A stretch of 38,503 nucleotides of DNA from Flavobacterium sp. UBA6721 (GCA_002454195.1 DKIJ01000021.1:40518-79020); one strand, 5' to 3'; positions 17,871 to 27,011 are shown, counted from the first letter of the stretch. Notes: generated from the letters alone by a model not told the origin. Program-made: numbers and translations.

Positions 17871-18923
17871 ATGGACAGTACAATTATTATAGAAAAAAGT
17901 GTGATCATTCTGGCTGTCTTTGCCATTACGATGGTTATGGCCATGTATTCTACACTTGCTGAACGTAAAATTGCAGCCTGGTTGCAAGACCGTATAGGAC
18001 CGAACAGAGCAGGAAAAGGAGGTTTATTACAACCATTAGCAGATGGAATGAAATTATTTGCGAAAGAGGAATTTGAACCAAACACTCCTAATAAATTCTT
18101 ATTTTATGTTGGTCCAGCGATTGCTATGAGTACAGCATTGATGACAAGTGCTGTAATCCCTTGGGGAGATCATTTTCATTTATTTGGAAGAGATATCATT
18201 TTACAGGCTTCGGATATCGATAATGCTATGTTGTACATTTTTGCCATTCTTTCTATTGGTGTTTATGGCATCATGATAGGTGGATGGGCATCTAACAACA
18301 AATTCTCTTTAATGGGTGCTGTTCGTGCTGGATCTCAAATGGTTTCCTATGAAATTGCTATGGGATTATCTATAATTGCATTGTTGATGATGACAGGAAC
18401 CTTGAGTTTAAGAGAAATAAGTTTGCAACAAGAAGGTTTAAAATGGAATGTGTTTTACCAACCGCTCTCGTTCTTAATCTTTTTAATTTGTTCATTTGCT
18501 GAAACGAACAGAACTCCTTTTGATTTAGCAGAATGTGAAAGTGAATTAATTGGTGGTTATCACACTGAATACTCTTCGATGAAAATGGGATTCTATTTAT
18601 TTGCTGAATATGCAAGTATGTTTATCTCTTCTACCATCTTGGCTGTATTATTCTTTGGTGGTTACAATTATCCAGGAATGAGTTGGGCTGTAGAAAACTG
18701 GGGTGTAAATATAGCTAACGTTATTGGAATTGGAGTTTTATTTGCTAAAATATGTTTCTTCATTTTCTTTTATATGTGGGTAAGATGGACAATCCCAAGA
18801 TTTAGATACGATCAATTGATGCATTTAGGATGGAGAATTTTAATTCCACTTTCGATTTTAAACATCATGATTACGGGAATTGTAATTTTAAGACATGAAT
18901 TACTAGCATTCTTAGGATTTTAA
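17871..18923 (+). CDS. nuoH: NADH-quinone oxidoreductase subunit H
   Basis: A 350-aa, roughly eight-helix membrane subunit that links the quinone chamber to the proton channels. Typical motifs are AERKIAAWLQDRIGPNRAG at 30-48 and ETNRTPFDLAECESELIGGY, whose Asp/Glu cluster is conserved in complex I. Starts 4 nt after nuoG. A 113-nt spacer with a long hairpin separates it from nuoI. Confidence 0.96.
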   Translation: MDSTIIIEKSVIILAVFAITMVMAMYSTLAERKIAAWLQDRIGPNRAGKGGLLQPLADGMKLFAKEEFEPNTPNKFLFYVGPAIAMSTALMTSAVIPWGDHFHLFGRDIILQASDIDNAMLYIFAILSIGVYGIMIGGWASNNKFSLMGAVRAGSQMVSYEIAMGLSIIALLMMTGTLSLREISLQQEGLKWNVFYQPLSFLIFLICSFAETNRTPFDLAECESELIGGYHTEYSSMKMGFYLFAEYASMFISSTILAVLFFGGYNYPGMSWAVENWGVNIANVIGIGVLFAKICFFIFFYMWVRWTIPRFRYDQLMHLGWRILIPLSILNIMITGIVILRHELLAFLGF

Positions 18924-18937
18924 TTAGCAAAGAGTTG

Positions 18938-19018
18938 TATTAGCCCCGATAGCAGTGGAAATCCTTTTAAGTTTTTCTTTAAAACTTAAAAGATTGAAAC
19001 GAATAGCGGGATTAGCTT
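18938..19018. repeat. Long hairpin element in the nuoH-nuoI gap (Flavobacteria-type repeat)
   Basis: Core stem: CTTTTAAGTTTT (18964-18975) pairs perfectly with AAAACTTAAAAG (18981-18992) around a 5-nt loop. Outer flanks TAGCCCCGATA (18941-18951) and TAGCGGGATTA (19003-19013) pair imperfectly, with GATAGCAGTGGAAATCC and GATTGAAACGAATAGC between. I recognise these flanks from many Flavobacteriia intergenic regions. It may correspond to the Flavo-1 RNA motif, but I cannot confirm that name without a covariance search. No T-run follows, so it is not a plain terminator. Confidence 0.65.
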
Positions 19019-19036
19019 CAAATAAAAATAAAAAAG

Positions 19037-19600
19037 ATGTCAATAGAAACCATATCCTTATCGGGAAGAAAAAAGCAAGTCTCTAACAAAGAGATGACTT
19101 TTTTAGAGCGTTTATATCTTGTTGCGATTGTAAAAGGATTAATTATTACCCTAAAACACTTGTTTTCTAAGAAGGTTACTATTATGTATCCGGAACAAGT
19201 ACGTACGATGAGTCCCGTATATCGCGGACAACACATGTTGAAACGTGACGAACAAGGAAGAGAAAACTGTACCGCTTGCGGTTTATGTGCTTTGTCTTGT
19301 CCTGCGGAAGCCATTACCATGAAGGCGGCAGAGCGTAAAGCGGATGAGAAACATTTGTATCGTGAAGAGAAATATGCAGAGATATACGAAATTAATATGT
19401 TACGCTGTATTTTTTGCGGACTTTGTGAAGAGGCGTGTCCTAAAGACGCAATTTACTTAACGACTTCAAAAGTATTAGTTCCTTCCAGTTATGAAAGAGA
19501 GGATTTTATTTTTGGAAAAGATAGATTAGTGATGCCTTTAGAAATGGCTATAAAGAATACTAACCAGCTTGCAGCGGGCGGGCTTAAAAACGCTAACTAA
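19037..19600 (+). CDS. nuoI: NADH-quinone oxidoreductase subunit I
   Basis: A 187-aa ferredoxin-like subunit with two [4Fe-4S] clusters, N6a and N6b, passing electrons to NuoB. The motifs are CTACGLCALSCP (Cys78, 81, 84, 88) and CIFCGLCEEACP (Cys124, 127, 130, 134). The N-terminal 50 residues include an amphipathic helix that docks on the membrane arm. Its stop is directly followed by the nuoJ ATG with no gap. Confidence 0.96.
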   Translation: MSIETISLSGRKKQVSNKEMTFLERLYLVAIVKGLIITLKHLFSKKVTIMYPEQVRTMSPVYRGQHMLKRDEQGRENCTACGLCALSCPAEAITMKAAERKADEKHLYREEKYAEIYEINMLRCIFCGLCEEACPKDAIYLTTSKVLVPSSYEREDFIFGKDRLVMPLEMAIKNTNQLAAGGLKNAN

Positions 19601-20140
19601 ATGATACATATACCTGATTTTGCAAACGCAACTACTATACAAATTGTTTTTTGTATTCTGGCATTTATCACCGTTATTACTGCTTTCTTAGCTATTTTTA
19701 GTAGAAATCCTATTCATAGTGCTTTATATTTAGTGATTTGTTTTTTCACTATTGCAGGTCATTATTTACTATTAAACGCTCAGTTTTTGGCTATAGTTCA
19801 TATTATAGTGTATTCCGGAGCTATTATGATTTTATTCTTATTCACACTGATGTTGATGAATTTGAATAAAGAAAATGAAGTACATAAACCACGTATTACC
19901 CGATTAGGAGCTATTGTTTCTTTTTGTTTAATCTGCATTGTTTTGATTTTGGTATTTATCAATTCTAAACCAATTGAAGGAGAATATATTGCTACTGGAG
20001 AAGATTACCAATCTATAAAAGTATTAGGAAACGTATTATTGAACGAATATATGGTTCCTTTTGAATTTGCTTCTATCTTGCTTTTAGTAGCAATGATTGG
20101 AGTTGTACTATTGTCTAAAAAAGAAAAAACGGAGAAATAA
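19601..20140 (+). CDS. nuoJ: NADH-quinone oxidoreductase subunit J
   Basis: A 179-aa membrane subunit with five predicted helices. The family region [26 protein letters not shown] contains the conserved VYSGAIMVLF-type motif in TM3, whose pi-bulge is important for coupling in known structures. Zero-gap junction with nuoI and one base before nuoK. Confidence 0.94.
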   Translation: MIHIPDFANATTIQIVFCILAFITVITAFLAIFSRNPIHSALYLVICFFTIAGHYLLLNAQFLAIVHIIVYSGAIMILFLFTLMLMNLNKENEVHKPRITRLGAIVSFCLICIVLILVFINSKPIEGEYIATGEDYQSIKVLGNVLLNEYMVPFEFASILLLVAMIGVVLLSKKEKTEK

Positions 20141-20141
20141 A

Positions 20142-20462
20142 ATGACTAATATTTTAAATGAAATAGGCATTGAGAATTATATCTTCCTTTCTGTAATACT
20201 GTTTTGTATTGGAGTTTTTGGAGTGTTATACAGACGAAATGCTATCATCGTATTTATGTCGATAGAAATTATGTTAAATGCAGTAAACTTATTGTTTGTG
20301 GCATTTTCAACCTATCATCAGGATGCACAAGGACAGGTTTTTGTGTTTTTCTCTATGGCAGTAGCAGCAGCCGAAGTAGCAGTAGGTTTAGCTATTTTAG
20401 TATCGATTTTTAGAAATTTAGGTTCGATTGATATTAATAATTTAAAAAACTTAAAAGGATAA
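20142..20462 (+). CDS. nuoK: NADH-quinone oxidoreductase subunit K
   Basis: A 106-aa, three-helix membrane subunit homologous to MrpC. The start is set at 20142 ([13 protein letters not shown]), one base after the nuoJ stop. The longer frame from 20097 would overlap nuoJ and add a basic non-family leader. The two key Glu residues are Glu42 ([11 protein letters not shown]) and Glu78 ([11 protein letters not shown]), spaced as in E. coli (36 and 72). Confidence 0.96.
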   Translation: MTNILNEIGIENYIFLSVILFCIGVFGVLYRRNAIIVFMSIEIMLNAVNLLFVAFSTYHQDAQGQVFVFFSMAVAAAEVAVGLAILVSIFRNLGSIDINNLKNLKG

Positions 20463-20468
20463 ACGATA

Positions 20469-22352
20469 ATGAATACGAATTTAGCTTTACTCTTATTATT
20501 AGCTCCTCTTTTAGGATTTTTATTTAATATTTTCTTTGGAAAAAATATTGGCAAAACAGCTTCAGGTGTAGTGGGAACATTAACTGTTGTCTTATCATTT
20601 GCGCTTACACTTTGTTTCTTTTCAAAAATAAATATTGACCAGCAGCCGATACATATTCAATTATTCGATTGGATTCAAATTAGTAATTTCAGAGTTGATT
20701 TTGGTTTTCTTTTAGATCAATTATCAGTTTTATGGTTGCTTTTTGTAACTGGAATTGGTTCGTTGATTCACTTGTATTCTATCAGCTACATGCATGATGA
20801 TGAAAATATGCATAAGTTTTTTGCTTACTTGAATTTATTCATCTTCTTCATGATTACCTTAGTTGTTGGAAGCAACTTATTAGTACTATTCATTGGTTGG
20901 GAAGGTGTAGGACTTTGTTCTTACTTACTTATCGGGTTTTGGCATAAAAACCAAGATTATAATGATGCGGCAAAGAAAGCTTTCATCATGAACAGAATTG
21001 GGGATTTAGGATTACTAATTGGTATTTTTATCATTGGTGCTATGTTCTCAACTTTAGATTATACTACTTTAAAAACAGCCATTGTTTCATCTAGCAATGT
21101 AGATTTATCCCTAATATCATTAGCTGCTTTTGCTTTGTTCATTGGAGCATGTGGTAAATCGGCTCAAATTCCATTGTACACTTGGTTACCTGATGCGATG
21201 GCAGGACCAACACCGGTTTCGGCTTTAATCCACGCGGCTACGATGGTAACTGCAGGTATCTTTATGATTACCCGATTGAATTATGTTTTTGATTTAGCTC
21301 CAGAAGTACAAAACTTCATTGCCATCATTGGTGCTGTAACGTCTTTAGTTGCTGCAACTATTGCTTTGGTACAGACAGACATCAAAAAAGTACTAGCCTA
21401 TTCTACAGTATCACAATTGGGATTAATGTTCTTAGCTTTAGGATTTGGAGCATACGAAATTGCCGTTTTCCACGTAATTACTCATGCTTTCTTTAAAGCT
21501 TGTTTGTTCTTGGGTTCAGGTTCGGTAATTCATGCTTTACATGGAGAACAAGACATGCGTAACATGGGAGGATTGAAAAAAGTTATGGGAATTACCTTTA
21601 TCACTTTCTTACTTTCAACATTAGCCATTTCAGGAATTCCTCCTTTTTCAGGATTTTTCTCGAAAGATGAAATATTAATGACTGCTTTTGAACATAACAC
21701 GGTTCTTTGGGTAATCGCTTCTTTAGCATCATTGATGACCGCTTTCTATATGTTCCGTTTATTGTACTTAACTTTCTATACTGATTTTAGAGGAACTGAA
21801 CATCAAAAAAGTCACTTACACGAAAGTCCGGCTTTAATTACTTTCCCATTGATTGTATTAGCTATTTTAGCGACTATTGGGGGTGCAATAAGCTTACCAA
21901 CTAATAGCTGGTTAAATGGTTATTTAGCACCTTTATTTTCAAAAGAAGCGCATGAAGCACATCATTTTGGAACACAAGAATATGCACTAATGGCAGTAGC
22001 AGTAGCAGGGGGATTAATTGGAATTATCATTGCTTTTGTAAAATACATTAAACAAAGACAAGTTCCAGCTGAGGATTCAGAAATTACAGGTTTAGATAAA
22101 GTGCTTTACAACAAATATTACATTGATGAAATTTACGATGTGATCTTTGTAAACTCTATAAATGGCTTGTCAAAATTCTTTAGAGATTATGTAGAAACAA
22201 CATTATCTGCTTTGGTATTTGGATTAGGAAAAGTAACCAACGAAATAAGTTATCAAGGAAGAAAATTACAAACAGGAAGTATTGGATTTTACTTGTTCGT
22301 ATTTGTATTAGGTCTTTGCAGTATAGTAACTTATTTATTTTTAGCTCAATAA
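20469..22352 (+). CDS. nuoL: NADH-quinone oxidoreductase subunit L
   Basis: A 627-aa antiporter-like distal proton channel. Essential residues are visible: Glu145 in TM5 (FIGWEGVGLCSYLLIGFW) and Lys230 in TM7 (CGKSAQIPLYTWLPDAMAGPTPVSALIH). The C-terminal part after about residue 500 holds the long lateral helix and the final anchor helix of the family. Length and residues are normal. Starts 6 nt after nuoK. Confidence 0.96.
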   Translation: MNTNLALLLLLAPLLGFLFNIFFGKNIGKTASGVVGTLTVVLSFALTLCFFSKINIDQQPIHIQLFDWIQISNFRVDFGFLLDQLSVLWLLFVTGIGSLIHLYSISYMHDDENMHKFFAYLNLFIFFMITLVVGSNLLVLFIGWEGVGLCSYLLIGFWHKNQDYNDAAKKAFIMNRIGDLGLLIGIFIIGAMFSTLDYTTLKTAIVSSSNVDLSLISLAAFALFIGACGKSAQIPLYTWLPDAMAGPTPVSALIHAATMVTAGIFMITRLNYVFDLAPEVQNFIAIIGAVTSLVAATIALVQTDIKKVLAYSTVSQLGLMFLALGFGAYEIAVFHVITHAFFKACLFLGSGSVIHALHGEQDMRNMGGLKKVMGITFITFLLSTLAISGIPPFSGFFSKDEILMTAFEHNTVLWVIASLASLMTAFYMFRLLYLTFYTDFRGTEHQKSHLHESPALITFPLIVLAILATIGGAISLPTNSWLNGYLAPLFSKEAHEAHHFGTQEYALMAVAVAGGLIGIIIAFVKYIKQRQVPAEDSEITGLDKVLYNKYYIDEIYDVIFVNSINGLSKFFRDYVETTLSALVFGLGKVTNEISYQGRKLQTGSIGFYLFVFVLGLCSIVTYLFLAQ

Positions 22353-22361
22353 TTTTATATC

Positions 22362-23804
22362 ATGAACGTATCAGTACTTTTAATTATACTTTTTGTTGGC
22401 GCATTTGCTACTTACTTTGCTGGCGATAAACTGGCTTCAAAAGTGGCATTATTATTCAGTTTAGTTGCTTTTGGATTATCTATAGCGTTATTAAACAGTT
22501 ATAATGCAGGTGAAAATATAAGTTTCTTTACTTATTGGATTAATAATCCATCTATAGCTTATTCATTAACTGCAGATGGTTTATCATTAATTATGCTTTT
22601 GCTTACTACGGCATTAACTCCTTTGATTATCTATTCGTCTTTTGGAAATGAATATAAAAATGCAAAATCATTTTATGCTTTGATCTTGTTTATGTCATTT
22701 GCCATGACAGGAACATTCTTAGCTTCCGATGGTTTATTGTATTATATTTTCTGGGAGTTGGCCCTAATTCCAATTTACTTTATTGCTTTAATTTGGGGTA
22801 ATGGTGATGTAGAGGAACGCAAAAAAGCAGTAGTTAAATTCTTTATCTACACGCTTGCAGGTTCCTTATTTATGTTAATTGCTTTTGTTTATTTATATCA
22901 AAAAGCGGGAAGCTTCTTAATTCAAGATTTATACAAAGTAGAATTAAGCAGAACAGAGCAATTCTTCGTTTTCTGGGCATTCTTCTTAGCTTATGCTATT
23001 AAAATTCCGATTATACCATTCCACACTTGGCAAGCACAGGTGTACCAAAAAGCACCAACAGTTGGAACCATGCTTTTATCAGGTATTATGCTTAAAATGG
23101 GATTGTATAGTGTTTTACGTTGGCAACTTCCATTAGCTCCAATCGCTTCAAAAACGTATTTACCAATACTAATCGGTTTAGGGATTGCAGGAGTAATCTA
23201 TGGCTCAATTGTAGCATTAAGACAAAGAGATTTAAAAAAATTATTGGCTTATTCTTCTTTGGCTCACGTAGGTTTAATTGCAGCAGGCTGTTATACCTTA
23301 AACATCGATGGTCTAAGAGGAGCTGTATTGCAAATGTTAGCTCACGGTTTTGTGGTAGTAGGTTTGTTCTTTGCTGCCGAAATTATCTACAGAAGATATG
23401 AAACCAGAAACATTGCCGATATGGGTGGTATTCGTTCACAAGCACCAAAATTTGCTTCTTTGTTCATGATTTTAGTTTTAGCTTCTGTAGCTTTACCAAC
23501 AACCTTTAACTTTGTTGGAGAGTTTACCGTATTATACAGTTTATCACAAATCAATTTGTGGTTTGCTTTATTGGGAGGAACAACTATTATTTTAGGAGCT
23601 TATTACATGTTGAAAATGTACCAACAAGTAATGCTTGGTGAAACCAATACAAGAGTTTTTGCTGATGTAAATTTTCATGAAACTTTGGTTTTAGTAATCA
23701 TCATTGCGGTAATTTTCATTTTTGGTTTATTTCCAAAACCAATCAATGATTTAATTACTCCCGCTTTGGATCAGATTCTGAGAACATTTTTTAAAATTCA
23801 ATAA
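22362..23804 (+). CDS. nuoM: NADH-quinone oxidoreductase subunit M
   Basis: A 480-aa antiporter-like proton channel subunit. The conserved Glu132 (YYIFWELALIPIYF) and Lys214 (YAIKIPIIPFHTWQAQVYQKAP) match E. coli Glu144 and Lys234. About 14 membrane helices. It follows nuoL by 9 nt. A 52-nt gap with a short CAGG/CCTG hairpin precedes nuoN. Confidence 0.96.
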   Translation: MNVSVLLIILFVGAFATYFAGDKLASKVALLFSLVAFGLSIALLNSYNAGENISFFTYWINNPSIAYSLTADGLSLIMLLLTTALTPLIIYSSFGNEYKNAKSFYALILFMSFAMTGTFLASDGLLYYIFWELALIPIYFIALIWGNGDVEERKKAVVKFFIYTLAGSLFMLIAFVYLYQKAGSFLIQDLYKVELSRTEQFFVFWAFFLAYAIKIPIIPFHTWQAQVYQKAPTVGTMLLSGIMLKMGLYSVLRWQLPLAPIASKTYLPILIGLGIAGVIYGSIVALRQRDLKKLLAYSSLAHVGLIAAGCYTLNIDGLRGAVLQMLAHGFVVVGLFFAAEIIYRRYETRNIADMGGIRSQAPKFASLFMILVLASVALPTTFNFVGEFTVLYSLSQINLWFALLGGTTIILGAYYMLKMYQQVMLGETNTRVFADVNFHETLVLVIIIAVIFIFGLFPKPINDLITPALDQILRTFFKIQ

Positions 23805-23856
23805 TAAAGACCGACTATTTAATATCAGGTTCTAATCCTGAATCACAATAAAAAAT

Positions 23857-25227
23857 ATGAATACATTAATAGCTATAATTGGATTAGGTGTTTTATGCCT
23901 TTTATTTGAAATTTTTGATGCTAGAAAAGCAATCGTTCCAATAGTAGTAATTGGATTACTAGCTATTCTGGGATTAGATATTTCAGAAATTAACGAATCG
24001 CCTGTTGCTTATTACAACAATATGATTGTAGTGGGCAAATATTCATCGGCTTTTTCAGCATTATTTATTATTCTAACGCTATTTTTAGTAATCTTAGGAC
24101 AAAAATTTTATGAAAATCGTCCATCAAAATTTTCAGATTTTATTGCGATAAAACTATTCTTATTAGCTGGAGCAGTAGCAATGGTTTCTTTTGGAAACTT
24201 AGCGATGTTCTTTTTAGGAATCGAAGTACTATCAATTGCCCTTTATGTATTAGCATCAAGCAATCGTACAAGTATTAAAAGTAACGAAGCGGGTTTGAAA
24301 TATTTCTTAATGGGTTCATTTGCTTCAGGGATTATCCTTTTTGGAATCTGTTTGATATATGGAGCTATGGGAAGTTTTGATATTGCTGAAATTAGCGAAT
24401 TATCACACTCAGCTGAATTACCAATTTGGTTTCCTATTGGAATTGTATTGGTTTTTATAGGAATGCTTTTCAAAATTGCAGCTGTTCCATTCCATTTCTG
24501 GGCTCCAGATGTGTATGAAGGTTCACCAGCTTTGACAACTGCATTGATGAGTACTTTAGCTAAAGTGGTAGCTATTGCCACACTTTACAAATTAGTAAAA
24601 ACAATGAATGCTGATATTTCTCCGGCGTTCCAATTAGTAATTGTGATTGTATCTATTGCTTCTATGACTGTTGGAAATATCATGGCATTACGTCAAATAA
24701 ACGTAAAACGTATGCTTGCCTTTTCAGGTATTTCACATGCTGGTTTTATGTTAATGACTTTATTAAGTACCGAAAAATCTTCAGGAACATTATTATATTA
24801 TACTTCAGCTTATGCCTTAGCTGGTATTGCAGCCTTTACCGTGATATTATACGTTTGTAAAACAAGAGAAAATGAAGATATTAATAACTTCCATGGTTTA
24901 GGAAAAAACAATCCACTAATGGCTGCTATATTAACTGCATCCTTATTATCTATGGCGGGAATTCCAATTTTCGGAGGTTTCTTTGCTAAATTATTCTTAT
25001 TTACACAAACTATTCAAGCTGGTTTCATAGCCTTAGTGATTGTAGCTGTAATTAACTCTATTATAAGTGTTGGCTATTATTTCAAATTAATTTTAGCAAT
25101 GTATACTAAAGAACCTAATGAAGCTAAAATCCCTACTCCTACACTTTACTATATAGTTGCAGTAGTTGCTATAATTTTAAACATTGCTTTAGGATTTTTC
25201 CCTTCAATTGTTTTGGATTTAATATAG
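23857..25227 (+). CDS. nuoN: NADH-quinone oxidoreductase subunit N
   Basis: A 456-aa antiporter-like proton channel subunit next to NuoK. Conserved Glu123 (FFLGIEVLSIALY) and Lys206 (MLFKIAAVPFHFWAPDVYEGSP) are in place. It is the last gene of the operon, ending 21 nt before a terminator hairpin. With it, all thirteen separate-gene subunits and NuoC/NuoD as distinct proteins are present, so the operon encodes a full 14-subunit complex I. Confidence 0.96.
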   Translation: MNTLIAIIGLGVLCLLFEIFDARKAIVPIVVIGLLAILGLDISEINESPVAYYNNMIVVGKYSSAFSALFIILTLFLVILGQKFYENRPSKFSDFIAIKLFLLAGAVAMVSFGNLAMFFLGIEVLSIALYVLASSNRTSIKSNEAGLKYFLMGSFASGIILFGICLIYGAMGSFDIAEISELSHSAELPIWFPIGIVLVFIGMLFKIAAVPFHFWAPDVYEGSPALTTALMSTLAKVVAIATLYKLVKTMNADISPAFQLVIVIVSIASMTVGNIMALRQINVKRMLAFSGISHAGFMLMTLLSTEKSSGTLLYYTSAYALAGIAAFTVILYVCKTRENEDINNFHGLGKNNPLMAAILTASLLSMAGIPIFGGFFAKLFLFTQTIQAGFIALVIVAVINSIISVGYYFKLILAMYTKEPNEAKIPTPTLYYIVAVVAIILNIALGFFPSIVLDLI

Positions 25228-25248
25228 TCAAACGTTCAAATTATATAC

Positions 25249-25280
25249 AAACCATCAAGATTCGTTTTGATGGTTTTTTT
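25249..25280 (+). terminator. Rho-independent terminator of the nuo operon
   Basis: A 10-bp stem AAACCATCAA (25249-25258) with TTGATGGTTT (25267-25276), an 8-nt loop, and a T run through 25280. Placed 21 nt after the nuoN stop. Confidence 0.9.
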
Positions 25281-25340
25281 ATTTGCATAAACCAATCCTA
25301 ATTAAAACATATAGAAACAACAAATTAGGAAAAGAAAATA

Positions 25341-25359
25341 TACATTTGTATATACAAAT
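25341..25359 (+). promoter_or_regulatory. -7 box with overlapping 16-bp palindrome before the DsbA-like gene
   Basis: TACATTTG (25341-25348) fits the TAnnTTTG box, 27 nt before the start codon. Overlapping it is a perfect 16-bp palindrome, ATTTGTATATACAAAT (25344-25359). The -33 box is not clear. The palindrome is placed where a repressor would block transcription, but an AT-rich palindrome of this size may also be chance. Confidence 0.4.
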
Positions 25360-25374
25360 AATAAAGATAAAAAG

Positions 25375-26091
25375 ATGGAAAATAAATTAAAGATTCAAAT
25401 TTGGTCGGATATTGTATGTCCTTTTTGTTATATCGGTAAAAGAAGATTAGAGAATGCAATTACACAATTTGGACATCAGGATGCTATTGAAATCGAATGG
25501 AAAAGCTTTCAGTTAGATCCCAATTTTATAGCTTCGGAAGACGATAATTTAGTAGAACATCTTGCCGAAAAATACAGAAAAGATAAAGAATGGGCTATTG
25601 AAGCATTAGATAATATGACTCAAAATGCTGCTAATTCGGGATTAGAATTCCATTTCGAAAAAGCCATTATGGCCAATTCATTTAACGCACATCGTTTGCT
25701 GCATTTGGCAAAACAACATCATTTAAGCTCTGAATTAAAAGAATTATTGTTTAAAGCATATTTAACGGATGGTAAAGATATTAATGATAAAGAAACGCTA
25801 AAACAATTAGGAATCCAGATTGGACTTAATGCCTATGAAATTGACGAAGTTCTAAATTCCAACTCCTATTCCAAAGAGGTCAAAGAAGACATACAAATGG
25901 CACAAAAAATCGGAATTCAGGGAGTACCCTTTTTTGTTTTCGATAATAAATATGCCGTTTCGGGAGCGCAACATGTGGAAACCTTTGTAAAAACGCTGGA
26001 AAAAGTTTGGAAAGAAGGAGATTTCGAATCAAAAATTACTATCTTGAATTCTGAAAATACCGACGCTTGCGATATTGATGGTTGTAATTAA
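25375..26091 (+). CDS. DsbA-family thiol oxidoreductase, FrnE-like
   Basis: A 238-aa thioredoxin-fold protein with a helical insertion, of the FrnE / 2-hydroxychromene-2-carboxylate isomerase-like group. The active site is Cys15-Pro-Phe-Cys18 in the context SDIVCPFCYIGKRRLE. The cis-proline loop is GVPFFVF with Pro185, followed by VSGAQ. There is no signal peptide, so it should act in the cytoplasm, unlike true DsbA. It ends with a Cys-containing tail (DACDIDGCN), unusual and perhaps redox- or metal-active. Its natural partner is unknown. The next, broken, gene begins 10 nt downstream. Confidence 0.92.
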   Translation: MENKLKIQIWSDIVCPFCYIGKRRLENAITQFGHQDAIEIEWKSFQLDPNFIASEDDNLVEHLAEKYRKDKEWAIEALDNMTQNAANSGLEFHFEKAIMANSFNAHRLLHLAKQHHLSSELKELLFKAYLTDGKDINDKETLKQLGIQIGLNAYEIDEVLNSNSYSKEVKEDIQMAQKIGIQGVPFFVFDNKYAVSGAQHVETFVKTLEKVWKEGDFESKITILNSENTDACDIDGCN

Positions 26092-26101
26092 ATAAACAAA
26101 A

Positions 26102-26785
26102 ATGAGTGATAGTAAACCAATAAAAAATATCAGATGGGGGATCATCGGTTGCGGAGATGTAACCGAAAAGAAAAGTGGCCCTGCCTATCAAAAAACCGCA
26201 GGTTTTGAAATTGTTGCTGTAATGCGTCGGGATGCTGAAAAAGCAGCAGATTATGCAAAAAGACACGGAATTAAAAAACATTATTCGGATGCAGATTCTT
26301 TAATCAATGATCCGGAAGTAGATGCGGTTTATATTGCCACTCCACCTGATTCGCATAAACTATACGGTTTAAAAGTAGCTGATGCAGGAAAAACATGTTG
26401 TATTGAAAAACCATTAGCTCCTAGTTATGATGATTGTGTAACAATATATGATGCATTTAAAACCAAAAAAGTACCCCTTTTTGTTGCTTATTATCGTCGT
26501 TCTCTACCTCGATATACATAAATAAAGAAATGGCTGGATGCTAATAGTATTGGAGAAATCCGTCATATCAACTGGCATTTAAGCAAACCTGCCTCTGCAC
26601 AGGATTTATCCGGATTATACAACTGGCGCACCGATGCTAATGTTGCCAAAGGAGGTTATTTTGATGATTTAGCTAGCCATGGATTGGATTTATTTCATTT
26701 TTTACTGGGCGAATTCGAAGAAGTTTCAGGTATAAGTACTAACCAGCAAAACTTATATGCCCTTATATTCCTTATATGGTTCTAG
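26102..26785 (+). pseudogene. Gfo/Idh/MocA-family oxidoreductase, disrupted
   Basis: The first 139 codons encode the NAD(P)-binding domain, with GIIGCGDV near residue 14, VDAVYIATPPDSH and the conserved EKPLAP. An in-frame TAA (26519-26521) then interrupts a frame that keeps matching the family: it reads on as KKWLDANSIGEIRHINWHL and GGYFDDLASHGLDLFHFLLGEF to about 26757, with no frameshift. After that the match stops and the frame ends at 26783-26785. Intact relatives are about 320-330 aa, so roughly the last 90-100 residues are gone. One nonsense mutation plus a 3' deletion or replacement make this a clear pseudogene. The substrate of the ancestor is unknown. Confidence 0.88.
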
Positions 26786-26830
26786 ATTATGAGGTTTATA
26801 AAGTTTATGGGTTGTAAGTAAAAACACATG

Positions 26831-26887
26831 CCTGTCATGCTGAACTTGTTTGCTTCGCCTGTTCGCTATCGCTAGAGTCAGCATCTT
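26831..26887. repeat. Short inverted repeat element
   Basis: Ends ATGCTGA and TCAGCAT bracket 34 nt that are richer in GC than the surroundings (GCTTCGCCTG, GCTATCGCTAG). It lies soon after the break of the oxidoreductase pseudogene. Family membership is a guess from recall of similar repeats. Confidence 0.45.
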
Positions 26888-26904
26888 TTGAATAACTAAC
26901 GTTG

Positions 26905-26958
26905 AACAAGCGTATTTTTAATTTTATTAAAATTATTTAAAAATCGTATTGACTTGTT
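26905..26958. repeat. AT-rich long hairpin
   Basis: AACAAG (26905-26910) pairs with CTTGTT (26953-26958). Just inside, CGTATTTTTAA can pair with TTTAAAAATCG with one bulge, around an AT-only centre. CGTATT also occurs as a direct repeat at 26911 and 26945. It could be a terminator-like structure or the end of a small mobile repeat. Confidence 0.45.
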
Positions 26959-26987
26959 TTACAAGAAATTGTCTTTTTAAAAAATAC

Positions 26988-27005
26988 TGGAAAATATATT
27001 TTCTA
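26988..27005. promoter_or_regulatory. Dyad operator candidate upstream of the Kelch gene
   Basis: TGGAAA - 6 nt - TTTCTA, an 18-bp imperfect dyad whose inner 14 bp (GAAAATATATTTTC) are perfectly palindromic. It lies 6 nt upstream of the likely -33 TTTG (27012-27015). The same site, TGGAAA - 6 nt - TTTCCA, occurs at 28534-28551 before the surface-protein operon, with the matching flank AAAAATA on its left. Confidence 0.6.
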
Positions 27006-27011
27006 CTAATT

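Noticed and set aside
20097..20141. Upstream start for nuoK overlapping nuoJ
   Set aside because: Adds a basic leader (LKKKKRRNK) that is only the nuoJ tail in another frame; the start at 20142 follows nuoJ by one base and fits the family.
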